DNA of 64,000 nt, taken from Actinomycetota bacterium. Its GTDB lineage: Bacteria; Actinomycetota; Acidimicrobiia; IMCC26256; PALSA-610. The notes under the pieces were generated by a model that was not told the DNA's origin, did not search any database, and saw only the letters and a program-made list of their open reading frames with translations. Below are positions 43,317 through 51,997 of this stretch, piece by piece. The position numbers and the translations under genes are program-made. The stretch spans positions 1 to 64,000 of the forward strand of contig SXJP01000052.1 in assembly GCA_005779395.1 (NCBI GenBank). Direction: 5' to 3'. How positions within the stretch are numbered: the first letter of the stretch is position 1; the number at the start of each line of letters is the position of its first letter.

Positions 43317-44219
43317 ATGGATTTCGCCTCCTTCTGCACGCGATCACGGGTTTTGATCGTTGCCGGCAAAGGCGGGGTCGGCAAGACAACCGTGACCGCC
43401 GCAATGGCAGTCGCAGCAGCACGTGCCGGGCTGAGCGTTCTTATCGTAGAAGTCGAAGGCAAGTCGGGCCTCACCGCAGCGTTCGGGTTGCCAGAACTCG
43501 ACTATGAAGAGATCGACTTGGCTCCAGGGATACGAGCTAGGACCCTCACGGCAGACGAGGCGCTCGTCGAATATCTCGGCGACCATGGGATGGGACGCGT
43601 GTCGCGCCGACTAGCAGCAAGTGGCGCTCTCGAAGTCGTTTCTAACGCCGTTCCGGGCATGAAGGACATCCTTCTTCTCGGCAAACTCAAGCAGCTAGAG
43701 GTCGCCGGCGCCGCCGATCTAATAGTCCTCGACGCGCCTGCCGCTGGTCACGCTGTTTCATTCTTGATGTCTCCTTCTGGGCTCCTCGACGCGATCCGTG
43801 TTGGCCCCGTGCGCAAGCAAGCACAAGGCGTTGTCGAGATGTTGAGCGACGGCGATCGATGCCAGGTGATTCTCGTGACTCTTCCAGAAGAGACACCCGT
43901 CAATGAACTCATCGACACCGCGTTTGCTCTCGAAGACCGAGTCGGCGTGCAACTCGGCGCAATCGTCGTCAACGGTTGCGTTTCAAAACCGCCAACAGAG
44001 CCATGCGACCTCGATTCAGTTCCCGAAGCACAAGCCCTAGCAAGTGCCGTCGAATTCGCATCAAGGCGATATCAGTTGCAAGAAGAGCAACTCGAGCGCC
44101 TAACTGATCGGATCGCGCTGCCACAGCTAAGACTCCCGTTCATCTCCTCGCCTGCGATCGATAGCGCAGACATCGGAGTCCTCGCTTCGGCACTCATCGA
44201 CGAAGTAGCTAAGCAATGA
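43317..44219 (+). CDS. ArsA/GET3-like ATPase (first of pair)
   Basis: 300 residues with the deviant Walker A VAGKGGVGKTTVTAAMAVAAA (about residues 14-34), and SVLIVEVEGK and LIVLDAPAAGHAVSFL switch motifs. Matches the first member of the actinobacterial ArsA-like pair (Rv3679/Rv3680), thought to form a heteromer related to GET3 tail-anchored protein chaperones. Overlaps the next gene by ATGA. No arsenite transporter or arsR is present. Confidence 0.87.
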   Translation: MDFASFCTRSRVLIVAGKGGVGKTTVTAAMAVAAARAGLSVLIVEVEGKSGLTAAFGLPELDYEEIDLAPGIRARTLTADEALVEYLGDHGMGRVSRRLAASGALEVVSNAVPGMKDILLLGKLKQLEVAGAADLIVLDAPAAGHAVSFLMSPSGLLDAIRVGPVRKQAQGVVEMLSDGDRCQVILVTLPEETPVNELIDTAFALEDRVGVQLGAIVVNGCVSKPPTEPCDLDSVPEAQALASAVEFASRRYQLQEEQLERLTDRIALPQLRLPFISSPAIDSADIGVLASALIDEVAKQ

Positions 44220-45355
44220 CTGCGGCCGATGCTCTCGTAGACGAACGAGCCGTTGTCATCTGTTGCGGAACAGGGGGCGTAGGCAAGACCACCACGGCAG
44301 CAGCAATCGCACTAGAAGCAGCCAGACGTGGTCGCAACGCTTGCGTAGTAACAATTGATCCTGCACGACGCCTAGCCAACGCCCTGGGCCTCGACTCATT
44401 GTCCGATGCCGCAACCGAGATTGCACACGAACTTTGGGACCCGAAGTATCTCTCAGCTGGGTCGCTCTCGGCTTTGATGCTCGACACCAAAAGCACTTTC
44501 GATCACCTCGTCGAGCGTTATTCGACTGACCCCGAACAGTGCGCGCGAATCCTCGACAACCGCTTCTACCGGAACGTCTCTGGTGCCCTCGGCGGCACGC
44601 AGGAATACATGGCGATGGAGAAGCTTCACGAACTCCACACCACGGGCGGCTTCGATTTCGTGGTCGTAGACACCCCGCCGACCCGCCATGCGCTCGACTT
44701 CGTTGAAGCTCCTGGCAGACTTCTGCAACTACTTGACAATCGGATATTCGCGCTTCTAATGGCACCGACACGCGCCTACATGAAGGTTGCTAGCTATGCG
44801 ATGCAGACGCTCTTACGCACGATCGCCCGCGTCGTCGGCCGCGATGTAATCGACGATGTGATCGCATTCTTTCGCGCTTTCGAAGGCATGGAGCAAGGTT
44901 TTCGTGAACGCGCTGCAGTCGTTCAGTCGCTCATCGGCGCAGAGACGACTTCATTTGTTCTCATCACAACACCAAGACGCGACGCGCTCGCAGAAGCCGA
45001 GTACTTCGCATTGCGATTGAGCGACTACGAGTTGAGCATCGATGCTCTAGTGGTCAATCGCGTGCACCCATGTTTTACGGAGACTCCAGCGAGTTCTCTG
45101 AATAAGCTGGCTGCCGCCGCCGATCCAGTGAACCCGGGACTCGTCGAGCGATACAAGCTTCTCGCTGATCTACAAACGATGGTCGAATATGAGACGAACG
45201 AATTGCGCAAGGTTCACGAACTAATCCCCGATACTCCCATCTCGAAGATTCCGTTGCTATCTGCCGATGTCCACGACCTGGACAGCCTCGGTGAGATCGC
45301 AGGTCACCTCTTCGGCGATCGACCTAACGCGGCAGGTAACGTCAGCCACTCATGA
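44216..45355 (+). CDS. ArsA/GET3-like ATPase (second of pair)
   Basis: 379 residues, with Walker A ICCGTGGVGKTTTAAAIALEAARRG, TIDPARRLANALGL and VVVDTPPTRHALDFVEAPGRLLQLLDN. It carries extra helical content (MAPTRAYMKVASYAMQTLLRTIARVVG) that could be the hydrophobic client-binding part. ATGA overlaps on both sides: with the first ATPase and with the response regulator. Confidence 0.87.
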   Translation: MTAADALVDERAVVICCGTGGVGKTTTAAAIALEAARRGRNACVVTIDPARRLANALGLDSLSDAATEIAHELWDPKYLSAGSLSALMLDTKSTFDHLVERYSTDPEQCARILDNRFYRNVSGALGGTQEYMAMEKLHELHTTGGFDFVVVDTPPTRHALDFVEAPGRLLQLLDNRIFALLMAPTRAYMKVASYAMQTLLRTIARVVGRDVIDDVIAFFRAFEGMEQGFRERAAVVQSLIGAETTSFVLITTPRRDALAEAEYFALRLSDYELSIDALVVNRVHPCFTETPASSLNKLAAAADPVNPGLVERYKLLADLQTMVEYETNELRKVHELIPDTPISKIPLLSADVHDLDSLGEIAGHLFGDRPNAAGNVSHS

Positions 45356-45738
45356 CCACAATTCTCGTAGCCGCCGACGCTGACTGGGTCCGCAACCAAG
45401 TTCGTTCAGCATTCGTCACCGACGACTGCAGCGTCGTCGAAGTTGTGCGTGGCCAGGACGTAATCAAATCCGTCAAAGAGCATGCCCCGGAACTTGTGAT
45501 TCTTGACATGCAGATAGCAAACATGGGTGGTATCGCCTGCGCGATCGAACTGCGCCTCGCTGAAGAAGCAGGTCGCATTCCAGTAAGCAGGATCATTTTG
45601 CTGCTCGACCGCGAAGCCGATCGCTTACTCGCACAGCGGGCCGCCGCCGACGAAATACTCGTGAAGCCGGTCGACGCTGGAGTGCTGCGCAGAGCAGCAA
45701 AACGAGTGTTGGCCGCAACTGCGCCTATCGAAGCGTGA
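45352..45738 (+). CDS. Receiver-only response regulator
   Basis: 128 residues forming just a CheY-like receiver: Asp9/Asp11 acidic pair, phospho-acceptor Asp52 (LVILDMQ), and Lys near residue 105 in ILVKPVD. No output domain and no histidine kinase nearby. It is embedded, with four-base overlaps on both sides, between the ATPase pair and cysQ, so it may relay phosphate to or bind the ATPases. Confidence 0.82.
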   Translation: MTTILVAADADWVRNQVRSAFVTDDCSVVEVVRGQDVIKSVKEHAPELVILDMQIANMGGIACAIELRLAEEAGRIPVSRIILLLDREADRLLAQRAAADEILVKPVDAGVLRRAAKRVLAATAPIEA

Positions 45739-46490
45739 ACGACCACGACTTAGCGGCCCACATCGCCAAGATTGCTGGCGAGTTGCTCCTCAAGATCAGG
45801 GCCGAGGCAACTAGCACTGGCATCAGCGAGACCGATTTGAAGGCGCTCGGCGACTCACGCAGCAACGATTTGATTCTCGCCGAACTCGCGAAGCACAGGC
45901 CGAATGACGCCGTACTTTCTGAAGAATCGAAAGACGACCTTGTTCGCCTTTCTGCTGACCGTGTCTGGATCGTTGATCCTGTTGACGGCACACGCGAATA
46001 CTCCGAGGGTCGATCGGACTGGGCAGTACATGTCGCTCTCGTTTCTAGCGGTGCGCCTATCGCCGCTTCGGTTGCGCTGCCTGGCGCTCGACTAGTTCTA
46101 AACATGGAACCAGTCGTTGAACGTGCACCAGCTACGGACGGTTCGTTGCGCCTCGTCGTGTCGCGAACTCGCTCACCAGCGCTCAATACCTACCTCGCAG
46201 AGACACTCAACATGGAGTTAGTCGCGATGGGTTCCGCTGGTGCCAAAGCAATGTCAGTACTCCTTGGCGTCAGCGATGTCTACGCGCACGCCGGTGGCCA
46301 GTACGAGTGGGACTCCTGCGCTCCAGTCGGAGTCGCTAGGGCCGCTGGCTTGCACTGCTCACGCCTCGATGGCAGCGATCTCATCTACAACAACGAGAAC
46401 CCGTATTTACCTGACCTGTTGATTTGCCGGCCAGAACTAGCAGGCCTCATGCTTGAGAACATTGCCCAAGCTCCACAATCCCTGGCTTAG
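45735..46490 (+). CDS. cysQ: 3'(2'),5'-bisphosphate nucleotidase / inositol monophosphatase family (CysQ-like)
   Basis: 251 residues. Metal motifs DAVLSEESKDD and VWIVDPVDGTREYSEG, and WDSCAPVGVARAAGL near the C-terminus, match CysQ, which hydrolyses PAP or PAPS in sulfate assimilation; inositol-1-phosphatase is the alternative. GTG start overlaps the receiver-protein stop. Last gene of the four-gene operon. Confidence 0.87.
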   Translation: MNDHDLAAHIAKIAGELLLKIRAEATSTGISETDLKALGDSRSNDLILAELAKHRPNDAVLSEESKDDLVRLSADRVWIVDPVDGTREYSEGRSDWAVHVALVSSGAPIAASVALPGARLVLNMEPVVERAPATDGSLRLVVSRTRSPALNTYLAETLNMELVAMGSAGAKAMSVLLGVSDVYAHAGGQYEWDSCAPVGVARAAGLHCSRLDGSDLIYNNENPYLPDLLICRPELAGLMLENIAQAPQSLA

Positions 46491-46528
46491 GCCGCCGATC
46501 CGTAACCATAAGGAAGCAGGACCCTTGC

Positions 46529-47620
46529 ATGTCGGATCACACAACCTTCGAATTCCAAGAAGTTGACTCCGTCACCGGCCAACCTTATGAACAGTGGCAG
46601 CGCGCCCGCGAAGGCTGTCCCGTGATCCAAACGAGCGACAGCCTGATGGGAATGGGTCGAACACTGTCACAGATAACGCGCCGCGAAGACGTTGAACGAG
46701 TATTGCGGGACCCTAAGACATTTTCGTCGTCGATAAACGGCGAGTTCATGGAGCCATATATGGGTGAACTCATCCTCGCAATGGATGGCACAGAACATAG
46801 GTCTTATAGAAATCTCGTAGCGCATGCATTTCGAGCCTCACAACTCAAGAAATGGGATGACATTGTCGTCCGGCCAACCATCGGGATGTACTTAGATGCA
46901 ATCGCCCCTCTAGGTAAAGCCGACCTAGTTCGTGCATTACGAAGAAGTACCCGGTACGCGTCATCTGTGCAATCGTCGGCATCCCACTCGAAGACAGCGA
47001 ACAGTTCCATGAATGGGCCGAGCAGATCAACGGCGGACCGATACACCCAGAAATCGGGCTTGCGGCAGCCGCCGCCATGCGGGCCTATCTAAAACCGTTA
47101 GTAGAAGCCCGACGAATTGACCCAAAGGATGACCTTCTCAGCGATCTCGTGCACGCTGAGATCGACGGGGAACAACTCACCGACGGAAAGCTCTACGGGT
47201 TTCTGGGCCTATTACTGCCCGCCGGCGCCGAAACCACTTTCCGTGTGCTTGGCAATGCCCTAACTGCTCTACTCCGCCACCCAGACTTAATGGACCGAGT
47301 GCGCAACGGTCGCGATCTAATCCCTTCAGTCATTGAAGAGACACTGCGGTGGGAGACATCGATCACCCAGGTGTCGCGCGTTGCCACAGTCGATACCAAA
47401 ATAGCGGGCTGCCGCATAGCCGCTGGCGGTGTACTAGGAGTGATACTCGGGTCCGCTAACCGCGACGAAGAATTCTACAAACGATCAGATCAATTTGACA
47501 TCGGCCGCCGCACCAAGAATGGCTTCCCGACGCTGGTCACGACCTAGCCGCGGACGCGGAGAGCTAGAACTCGCCGTCTTGTCGCTACCACCGATTCCCG
47601 ACTTGCCCACATCTAAATAA
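46529..47620 (+). pseudogene. Cytochrome P450, frameshifted at two places and lacking the heme-binding cysteine
   Basis: The N-terminal part (from ATG 46529) reads as a CYP with ILAMDGTEHRSYRNLVAHAF (C-helix). A one-base loss near 46936 moves the continuation (ITKKYPVRVICAIVGIPLEDSEQFHEWAEQI) to another frame. The I-helix LLPAGAETTFRVLGNALTALLRHPD and the ExxR motif VIEETLRWE are intact from 47077. Near 47520 the frame shifts again and meets TAG, and the FGxGxHxCxG cysteine region is missing, while RGELELAVLSLPPIPDLPTS after it is preserved in a different frame. Non-functional as it stands. Confidence 0.8.
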
Positions 47621-47653
47621 TAAGGGTGTCGTCCCCATGAACCGAAGATGGGA

Positions 47654-48427
47654 TCAGCGCATCGCCTCGATCGACCGCGCAAAGTACTTATCGATCTTCG
47701 CTGTCTTGTACTCGACCACTGCACGCATGTCGGGGATGTAGTGCTCAAAGGTGTCCGAGGTAATCGCGTCCACGATCTGTTCGGCTACGTCTACGGATCG
47801 GACCTTTGTGACGTCATATGGCGAAGGCTCCGCATCGGGATGATTCCAAATTTCAGTATCCACTGCCCCTGGAATGATCAACTTCACCGCTATTCCTGAG
47901 TCCCACAAGTCGAGCGCCATTGCTTCGCTCCATCCGCATAACGCAAATTTGCTTGCGCAATAGGCAGCCTCGTGCAAGATTCCGAGCCTTCCACCGAGGC
48001 TCGACACATTGACGATCGTGCCGGAGTTCCTCTCAATCAATCGAGGGAGCAACGCGGAAATCAGCCGTACCGGCGCATGAAAATTCACCTGCATCACGCG
48101 CTCAACTTCCTCGGAGCTAAGAGCAGCCACATGACGCACGCTCGGGATTGCGGCATTATTCACCAATACATCGAGATGGCCGAACGCATCCCACGCCGCG
48201 TCCGCTACACGCTCGGCAGCCGCTGGAATCTCCAAATCTTCTACCCACATCTGCGAATCTGGAGCAGTCCGGCGGCATTCATCTAAGACAGCCTCGAGAC
48301 GGTCCTGACGCCGCGCGACTATGCCCACTGTGGTGCCACGGAGAGCGAGGACGCGAGCGACATCTGCTCCGATTCCCGATGATGCACCAGTAATGAGCGC
48401 CGTAGTAGGCGCCTTACTCACAGACAT
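47654..48427 (-). CDS. SDR-family NAD(P)-dependent oxidoreductase
   Basis: 257 residues: cofactor motif TGASSGIGADVA, NNAAI, catalytic Ser (IVNVSSLGG) and YCASKFAL (Tyr-x3-Lys). Classical SDR. It sits downstream of the aminotransferase-SCP2 gene on the same strand with a 42-base gap. Closely similar in pattern to the other SDR in this block (same VGIVARRxDRL strand), which suggests duplication. Substrate probably a hydroxy or keto intermediate of the same pathway. Confidence 0.87.
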   Translation of the reverse strand: MSVSKAPTTALITGASSGIGADVARVLALRGTTVGIVARRQDRLEAVLDECRRTAPDSQMWVEDLEIPAAAERVADAAWDAFGHLDVLVNNAAIPSVRHVAALSSEEVERVMQVNFHAPVRLISALLPRLIERNSGTIVNVSSLGGRLGILHEAAYCASKFALCGWSEAMALDLWDSGIAVKLIIPGAVDTEIWNHPDAEPSPYDVTKVRSVDVAEQIVDAITSDTFEHYIPDMRAVVEYKTAKIDKYFARSIEAMR

Positions 48428-48469
48428 GCACAGCCGAGTCCCAAGCAGCCATTGGCCATTCTCATCGAG

Positions 48470-50218
48470 TTACATCAAGCCAAGCTTGCCGAGCACCGCT
48501 GCCTTGCCAAGGTCCCCATCGATTGCGAGTCTCTGCGTCGCGAAAGCGTCGGCGCCGCTGAGATCCCCATTCGCAATGCGCACATAATCCGCAGCGGTGG
48601 CCCGAATCGTGAGAGTCACGTCTGCGAGTTCGCGACTTGGCGTAGCGACTTCGAGTTTTCCATCTTGCACCGTGACTACCCAGGTGCCGCCGCCTTCGCC
48701 AGTGAGAGCGAACTGCACGACAATATCGATACCGTCTGCTCGCCCAGGGTTGAACCGACTCGGCATCCGATCGAAGAGTTCGCTCACGCTTACGACGCGC
48801 TCGGATGCCGGCTTTGCCTTGTGTGCTCGTTCGGCTGGCATGAACTCGGCAGCAACGACCTCAATCGAAGCTACGAGAATGTCGACGATCTGATCCGCAA
48901 TCGCCGTGTCAATCACGAGTGGCGGAGCAAGCCCGATCATTTCTAACCCCATCGCTCGGCAGTACAACCCTCGCTCCCATGCCTCATGTTCTACGCGTGT
49001 GCAGAACTGATGTGGCCGAGATAACCCGCGCTTTGTCGTGCGGTCAGCAACGAACTCAACGCCCATCATTAGGCCGACGCCACGAATGTCGCCAACGCAG
49101 TCGAAGTCAGCCAACCTGTCATGCAGTTTCTGTTGCATGTATGCACCGACGACCGCTGCGTTTTCTGCAAGGCCTTCAGACTCGACTATGTCTATGTTTG
49201 CTAATGCCGCCGCGCAACAGGTTGGGTGTCCTGAGTATGTAAAGCCATGGCTCACCGGCATCCCATCGGTAAGTCGCGTCGAAATCGTTTCCCAGATGTG
49301 ATCACTAATTACAGAGGCACCGAGCGGGAGATAACCGCTAGTGATTCCTTTAGCCAGTGTTACAACATCAGGTCGAACCCCATATGTCTCCATCCCGAAC
49401 ATCGAACCGGATCTACCAAAACCGGTGACTACCTCGTCGAGGATCAGCAGGATGCCATGCTCGTCACATATCTCGCGGATGCGCTCGAAATAGCCAGCAG
49501 GCGGCGGAATGATTCCACCTGCGCCCATCACCGGTTCGGCGATGAATGCAGCAATCGTGTCGGCACCCTCGCGCTCAACTAGGCGAGCGAACTCATCAGC
49601 GCAGGCAAGTTTGCAATCTGGGTATTCAAGGTCGAGTTCGCACTTGTAACAGTACGGTGCAGCAACGTGGGCGAATCCCGGCGCTTCGGGTCCGAAGTTC
49701 CAACGCATCGGCATGATGCCAGTGGCTGTCATCGTCGCAATGGTCAGGCCGTGGTAGCTGTTATGCCGCGCGACGATCACCGAGCGACGATCCTGACCCT
49801 GTACCGCCCAATACAGGCGAACTAGCTTGATATTTGTTTCATTCGCTTCGGAGCCACCGGAGCTAAACATCACATGGTTGAGGCCGTAATCCGATGGAAA
49901 CATCGACGAAAGCTTTTCGGCAAGTTCGATCGCTTTGGGATGTGAGTTTCCGTGAAAAGTCGTGAAGTACTCGAGTGTCTCCATCTGTTCGCGTACGGCA
50001 TCGATGATCTCAGTGCGGCCATGTCCGACAGAAACACACCACAAGCCAGCGAAACCGTCGATGAGTCTGCGTCCGCGATCGTCTGTAATCCATACACCAT
50101 CGCCCTCAACAATCAAGCGCGACGGCTGGTCTGCCATCTCACGCGGTGAAGTCACCGGGTGTATCAGATGCGCTCGATCGCGCTCGGCGAGGTCTACGGG
50201 TCGGTGCTGTTCGGTCAT
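48470..50218 (-). CDS. Class III aminotransferase fused to an SCP2-like domain
   Basis: 582 residues. Residues 1-460 are a PLP class III aminotransferase: GLWCVSVGHG, FSSGGSEANETNIKLVRLY, NSYHGLTIATMTATG, FIAEPVMGAGGIIPPP, LILDEVVTGFGRSG and the PLP Lys in TLAKGITSGYLPLGA. The last ~100 residues (from VVSVSELFDRMPSRFN, then DIVVQFALTGEGGGTWVVTVQDGKLEVA, ending LTIRATAADYVRIANGDLSGADAF) match a sterol-carrier-protein-2 domain, which binds acyl chains or sterols. The fusion is unusual and suggests an amine or keto substrate bearing a hydrophobic tail. ATGA overlap with the TetR gene. Confidence 0.85.
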   Translation of the reverse strand: MTEQHRPVDLAERDRAHLIHPVTSPREMADQPSRLIVEGDGVWITDDRGRRLIDGFAGLWCVSVGHGRTEIIDAVREQMETLEYFTTFHGNSHPKAIELAEKLSSMFPSDYGLNHVMFSSGGSEANETNIKLVRLYWAVQGQDRRSVIVARHNSYHGLTIATMTATGIMPMRWNFGPEAPGFAHVAAPYCYKCELDLEYPDCKLACADEFARLVEREGADTIAAFIAEPVMGAGGIIPPPAGYFERIREICDEHGILLILDEVVTGFGRSGSMFGMETYGVRPDVVTLAKGITSGYLPLGASVISDHIWETISTRLTDGMPVSHGFTYSGHPTCCAAALANIDIVESEGLAENAAVVGAYMQQKLHDRLADFDCVGDIRGVGLMMGVEFVADRTTKRGLSRPHQFCTRVEHEAWERGLYCRAMGLEMIGLAPPLVIDTAIADQIVDILVASIEVVAAEFMPAERAHKAKPASERVVSVSELFDRMPSRFNPGRADGIDIVVQFALTGEGGGTWVVTVQDGKLEVATPSRELADVTLTIRATAADYVRIANGDLSGADAFATQRLAIDGDLGKAAVLGKLGLM

Positions 50219-50838
50219 TTTGCATTCACTTTCTGCTTGGGTTTACGCAATGCGCTAGACCTGTCAAGCGGGCGCAATGATCGGATCAGATGTTCGACAA
50301 CCGCCACTGTCGTGGTCCGCTCACCGGTGCGCAGCACGTGCAATGTGGCCTCGGCCCAAGCACCCATCAAAACGCGGGCTAGTGCATCCGGATCAAGGTC
50401 AACTATTTCGCCGCGTTCGCGGGCTATCACCAAGATGCCCCGAACCATCGCGATCGCGTCCTCGTGGTCGCGCCGTCCTGATTCCTCTAGTGCGGGAATC
50501 ACCCACGCATCGCGAAGAAAAAAGCGTGCTTCACCTAGATCGCCGAGTGCTGCTAGGTACGAATGGAACGATCGCAACATACCCGACAGGATGTCTTCAC
50601 CTGGTTGGAGTACGCGCATAGATGCAGTCGTCAGTCTCTCGTAGAGGTCATGTTGCAACTCTCGCCCGAGTTCATCCTTGTCCGCGAACCAGTAATAGAA
50701 GGCGCCCTTACTAACTCCGGCAGTCTCTGAGATTTCTTCCACGGACACCGCGGAGTAGCCACGCTCTGCAAACTCGCGCAGTGCGACGGCAAGAATGCGT
50801 TCTCGGGTCTGTTGGCCCTGGGGGATACGTCTCGCCAT
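50215..50838 (-). CDS. TetR-family transcriptional regulator
   Basis: 207 residues with an N-terminal helix-turn-helix (QQTRERILAVALREFAERGYSAVSVEEISETAGVSKGAFYYWFADKDELG) and a helical ligand-binding domain. Located between the two enzymes it presumably controls, with overlap to the aminotransferase. A set of inverted half-sites upstream of the first gene of the operon (51674-51699) is a plausible operator. Confidence 0.88.
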   Translation of the reverse strand: MARRIPQGQQTRERILAVALREFAERGYSAVSVEEISETAGVSKGAFYYWFADKDELGRELQHDLYERLTTASMRVLQPGEDILSGMLRSFHSYLAALGDLGEARFFLRDAWVIPALEESGRRDHEDAIAMVRGILVIARERGEIVDLDPDALARVLMGAWAEATLHVLRTGERTTTVAVVEHLIRSLRPLDRSSALRKPKQKVNAK

Positions 50839-50841
50839 GGT

Positions 50842-51633
50842 TCATGTACCCGCTGAGGTGCGAACCCACTCCGCAGTACCCGCAAGGAAGCTATCAACGT
50901 TCGCAGCCTTTCCTGCAGCAATTCCCTGGAACCATTCGGGAACGTATGCCTGCACAACTCCGCTATCTAGTGCGGCGAGAATTCCGTCGACCATCTCGCT
51001 AACCGGAATTCTTTCGATGACAGCCGGTAGCGGGTCGTTATCCGGGATCGTGAATAGTTCTGTATCAACTACTCCTGGATACACGGTTAGTACATTCACC
51101 CCCGTCTCCCACAGATCGACTGCGACCGATTCAGAGAAGACCGACAGCGCCGCTTTCGACGCGTTGTACGCAGACTCGCCGGGCGATGACAGCGTCGCAG
51201 CAACCGACGAGATGTTCACGATCGTGCCGCTGTCGCGCTCGAGCATCGCTGGTAGCAACGCGAGTGTGAGTCGAACTGGCGATAAATAGTTGATTGTCAT
51301 TACGGTCGCGACGGTCTCAGCATCTAACGATGTGATGTGCTTGCGCTTCGGAATGCCAGCGTTGTTCACCAAAATGTCGACGGTCCCGAAGTCGCGCAAC
51401 ACGTCTCTCGCCAGCGCTTCGACCGCGTTCGGGTCTGCGAGGTCCGCTGTCCACATACGCGAGTCGGGCGAGTGTGCCGCGCATCGCAGCAACACCTCGC
51501 GTAGCCGGTCCTCGCGGCGGGCGACAATCCCGACGATTGCGCCCATGCTTGCGAGCCGTTCTGCGAGTTCGGCGCCAATTCCAGACGAGCCACCAGTAAT
51601 AAGCACATGCTTACCCGAAACATCAAGCGTCAT
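50842..51633 (-). CDS. SDR-family NAD(P)-dependent oxidoreductase
   Basis: 263 residues from ATG 51633, chosen because AGGAGAAAAG precedes it; the frame is open 27 bases more. Motifs TGGSSGIGAELA, NNAGI, IVNISSVAA and YNASKAAL. First gene of the operon SDR, tetR, aminotransferase-SCP2, SDR. It ends three bases before the tetR start. Confidence 0.87.
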   Translation of the reverse strand: MTLDVSGKHVLITGGSSGIGAELAERLASMGAIVGIVARREDRLREVLLRCAAHSPDSRMWTADLADPNAVEALARDVLRDFGTVDILVNNAGIPKRKHITSLDAETVATVMTINYLSPVRLTLALLPAMLERDSGTIVNISSVAATLSSPGESAYNASKAALSVFSESVAVDLWETGVNVLTVYPGVVDTELFTIPDNDPLPAVIERIPVSEMVDGILAALDSGVVQAYVPEWFQGIAAGKAANVDSFLAGTAEWVRTSAGT

Positions 51634-51673
51634 CTTTTCTCCTACCTGCGCGGATTCCATGTGACCGACGATT

Positions 51674-51699
51674 CGTATATATAAACATACGCAGCGTAT
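51674..51699. promoter_or_regulatory. Candidate TetR operator with three half-sites
   Basis: ATACGC-A-GCGTAT (51687-51699) is a perfect palindrome, and a further CGTAT half-site at 51674-51678 pairs with ATACG at 51687-51691. It lies 40-66 bases upstream of the first gene of the TetR-containing operon. Autoregulation by the encoded TetR protein is inferred. Confidence 0.55.
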
Positions 51700-51787
51700 T
51701 TCATGCCAAATTTGCTGTCGATCCGTCTATGACTAGCCACTAGAAGAACGTGCGATAGTGACCGCTACTATCTCCGTCGTTCGACCA

Positions 51788-51865
51788 CGGGGTGTAGCGC
51801 AGTTTGGTTAGCGCGCAGCGTTCGGGACGCTGAGGCCGGAGGTTCAAATCCTCTCACCCCGACCA
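51788..51865 (+). tRNA. tRNA-Pro (anticodon CGG), CCA encoded
   Basis: Acceptor CGGGGTG pairs with CACCCCG; D arm GCGC-AGTTTGGTTA-GCGC; anticodon stem CAGCG-TTCGGGA-CGCTG with anticodon CGG; T arm GGAGG-TTCAAAT-CCTCT; discriminator A and encoded CCA at 51863-51865. Located at the junction between the catabolic block and the secreted-protein array. Confidence 0.95.
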
Positions 51866-51916
51866 AAATCGACCCTCGTGGGGCTAGATCCGACGCGCTT
51901 GGCGACCTCGCTCCAG

Positions 51917-51945
51917 TTGACAGGCATAGATGATTCGTGTACGGT
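51917..51945 (+). promoter_or_regulatory. Putative promoter of the secreted two-cysteine protein array
   Basis: Perfect -35 TTGACA (51917-51922), 17-base spacer and -10 TACGGT (51940-51945), leaving a leader of about 45 bases before the first gene of the array at 51998. Confidence 0.55.
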
Positions 51946-51977
51946 CGTGCACGAACGAGATCAGGCTTGCAATTCAA

Positions 51978-51993
51978 GGATCGTGGGGGGTCC
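51978..51993 (+). promoter_or_regulatory. Start-proximal leader hairpin, copy 1
   Basis: GGATC-GTGGGG-GGTCC can pair as a five-base stem (one G-T) ending four bases before the ATG. Same element precedes the other four paralogs. The only G-rich ribosome-like sequence is inside the loop and 3' arm. Confidence 0.5.
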
Positions 51994-51997
51994 AAAC

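Noticed and set aside
42583..43356. Several plus-strand ORFs opposite nfeD
   Set aside because: Overlapping shadows of the NfeD gene, without start signals or recognisable products.
43317..45355. Arsenic resistance operon
   Set aside because: ArsA-like ATPases are present, but no arsB, arsC, arsD or arsR; the pair matches the actinobacterial GET3-like ATPases instead.
46529..47620. Recoding (selenocysteine or programmed frameshift) to rescue the P450
   Set aside because: The internal stop is TAG, not TGA, no slippery heptamer is seen, and the heme cysteine region is absent.
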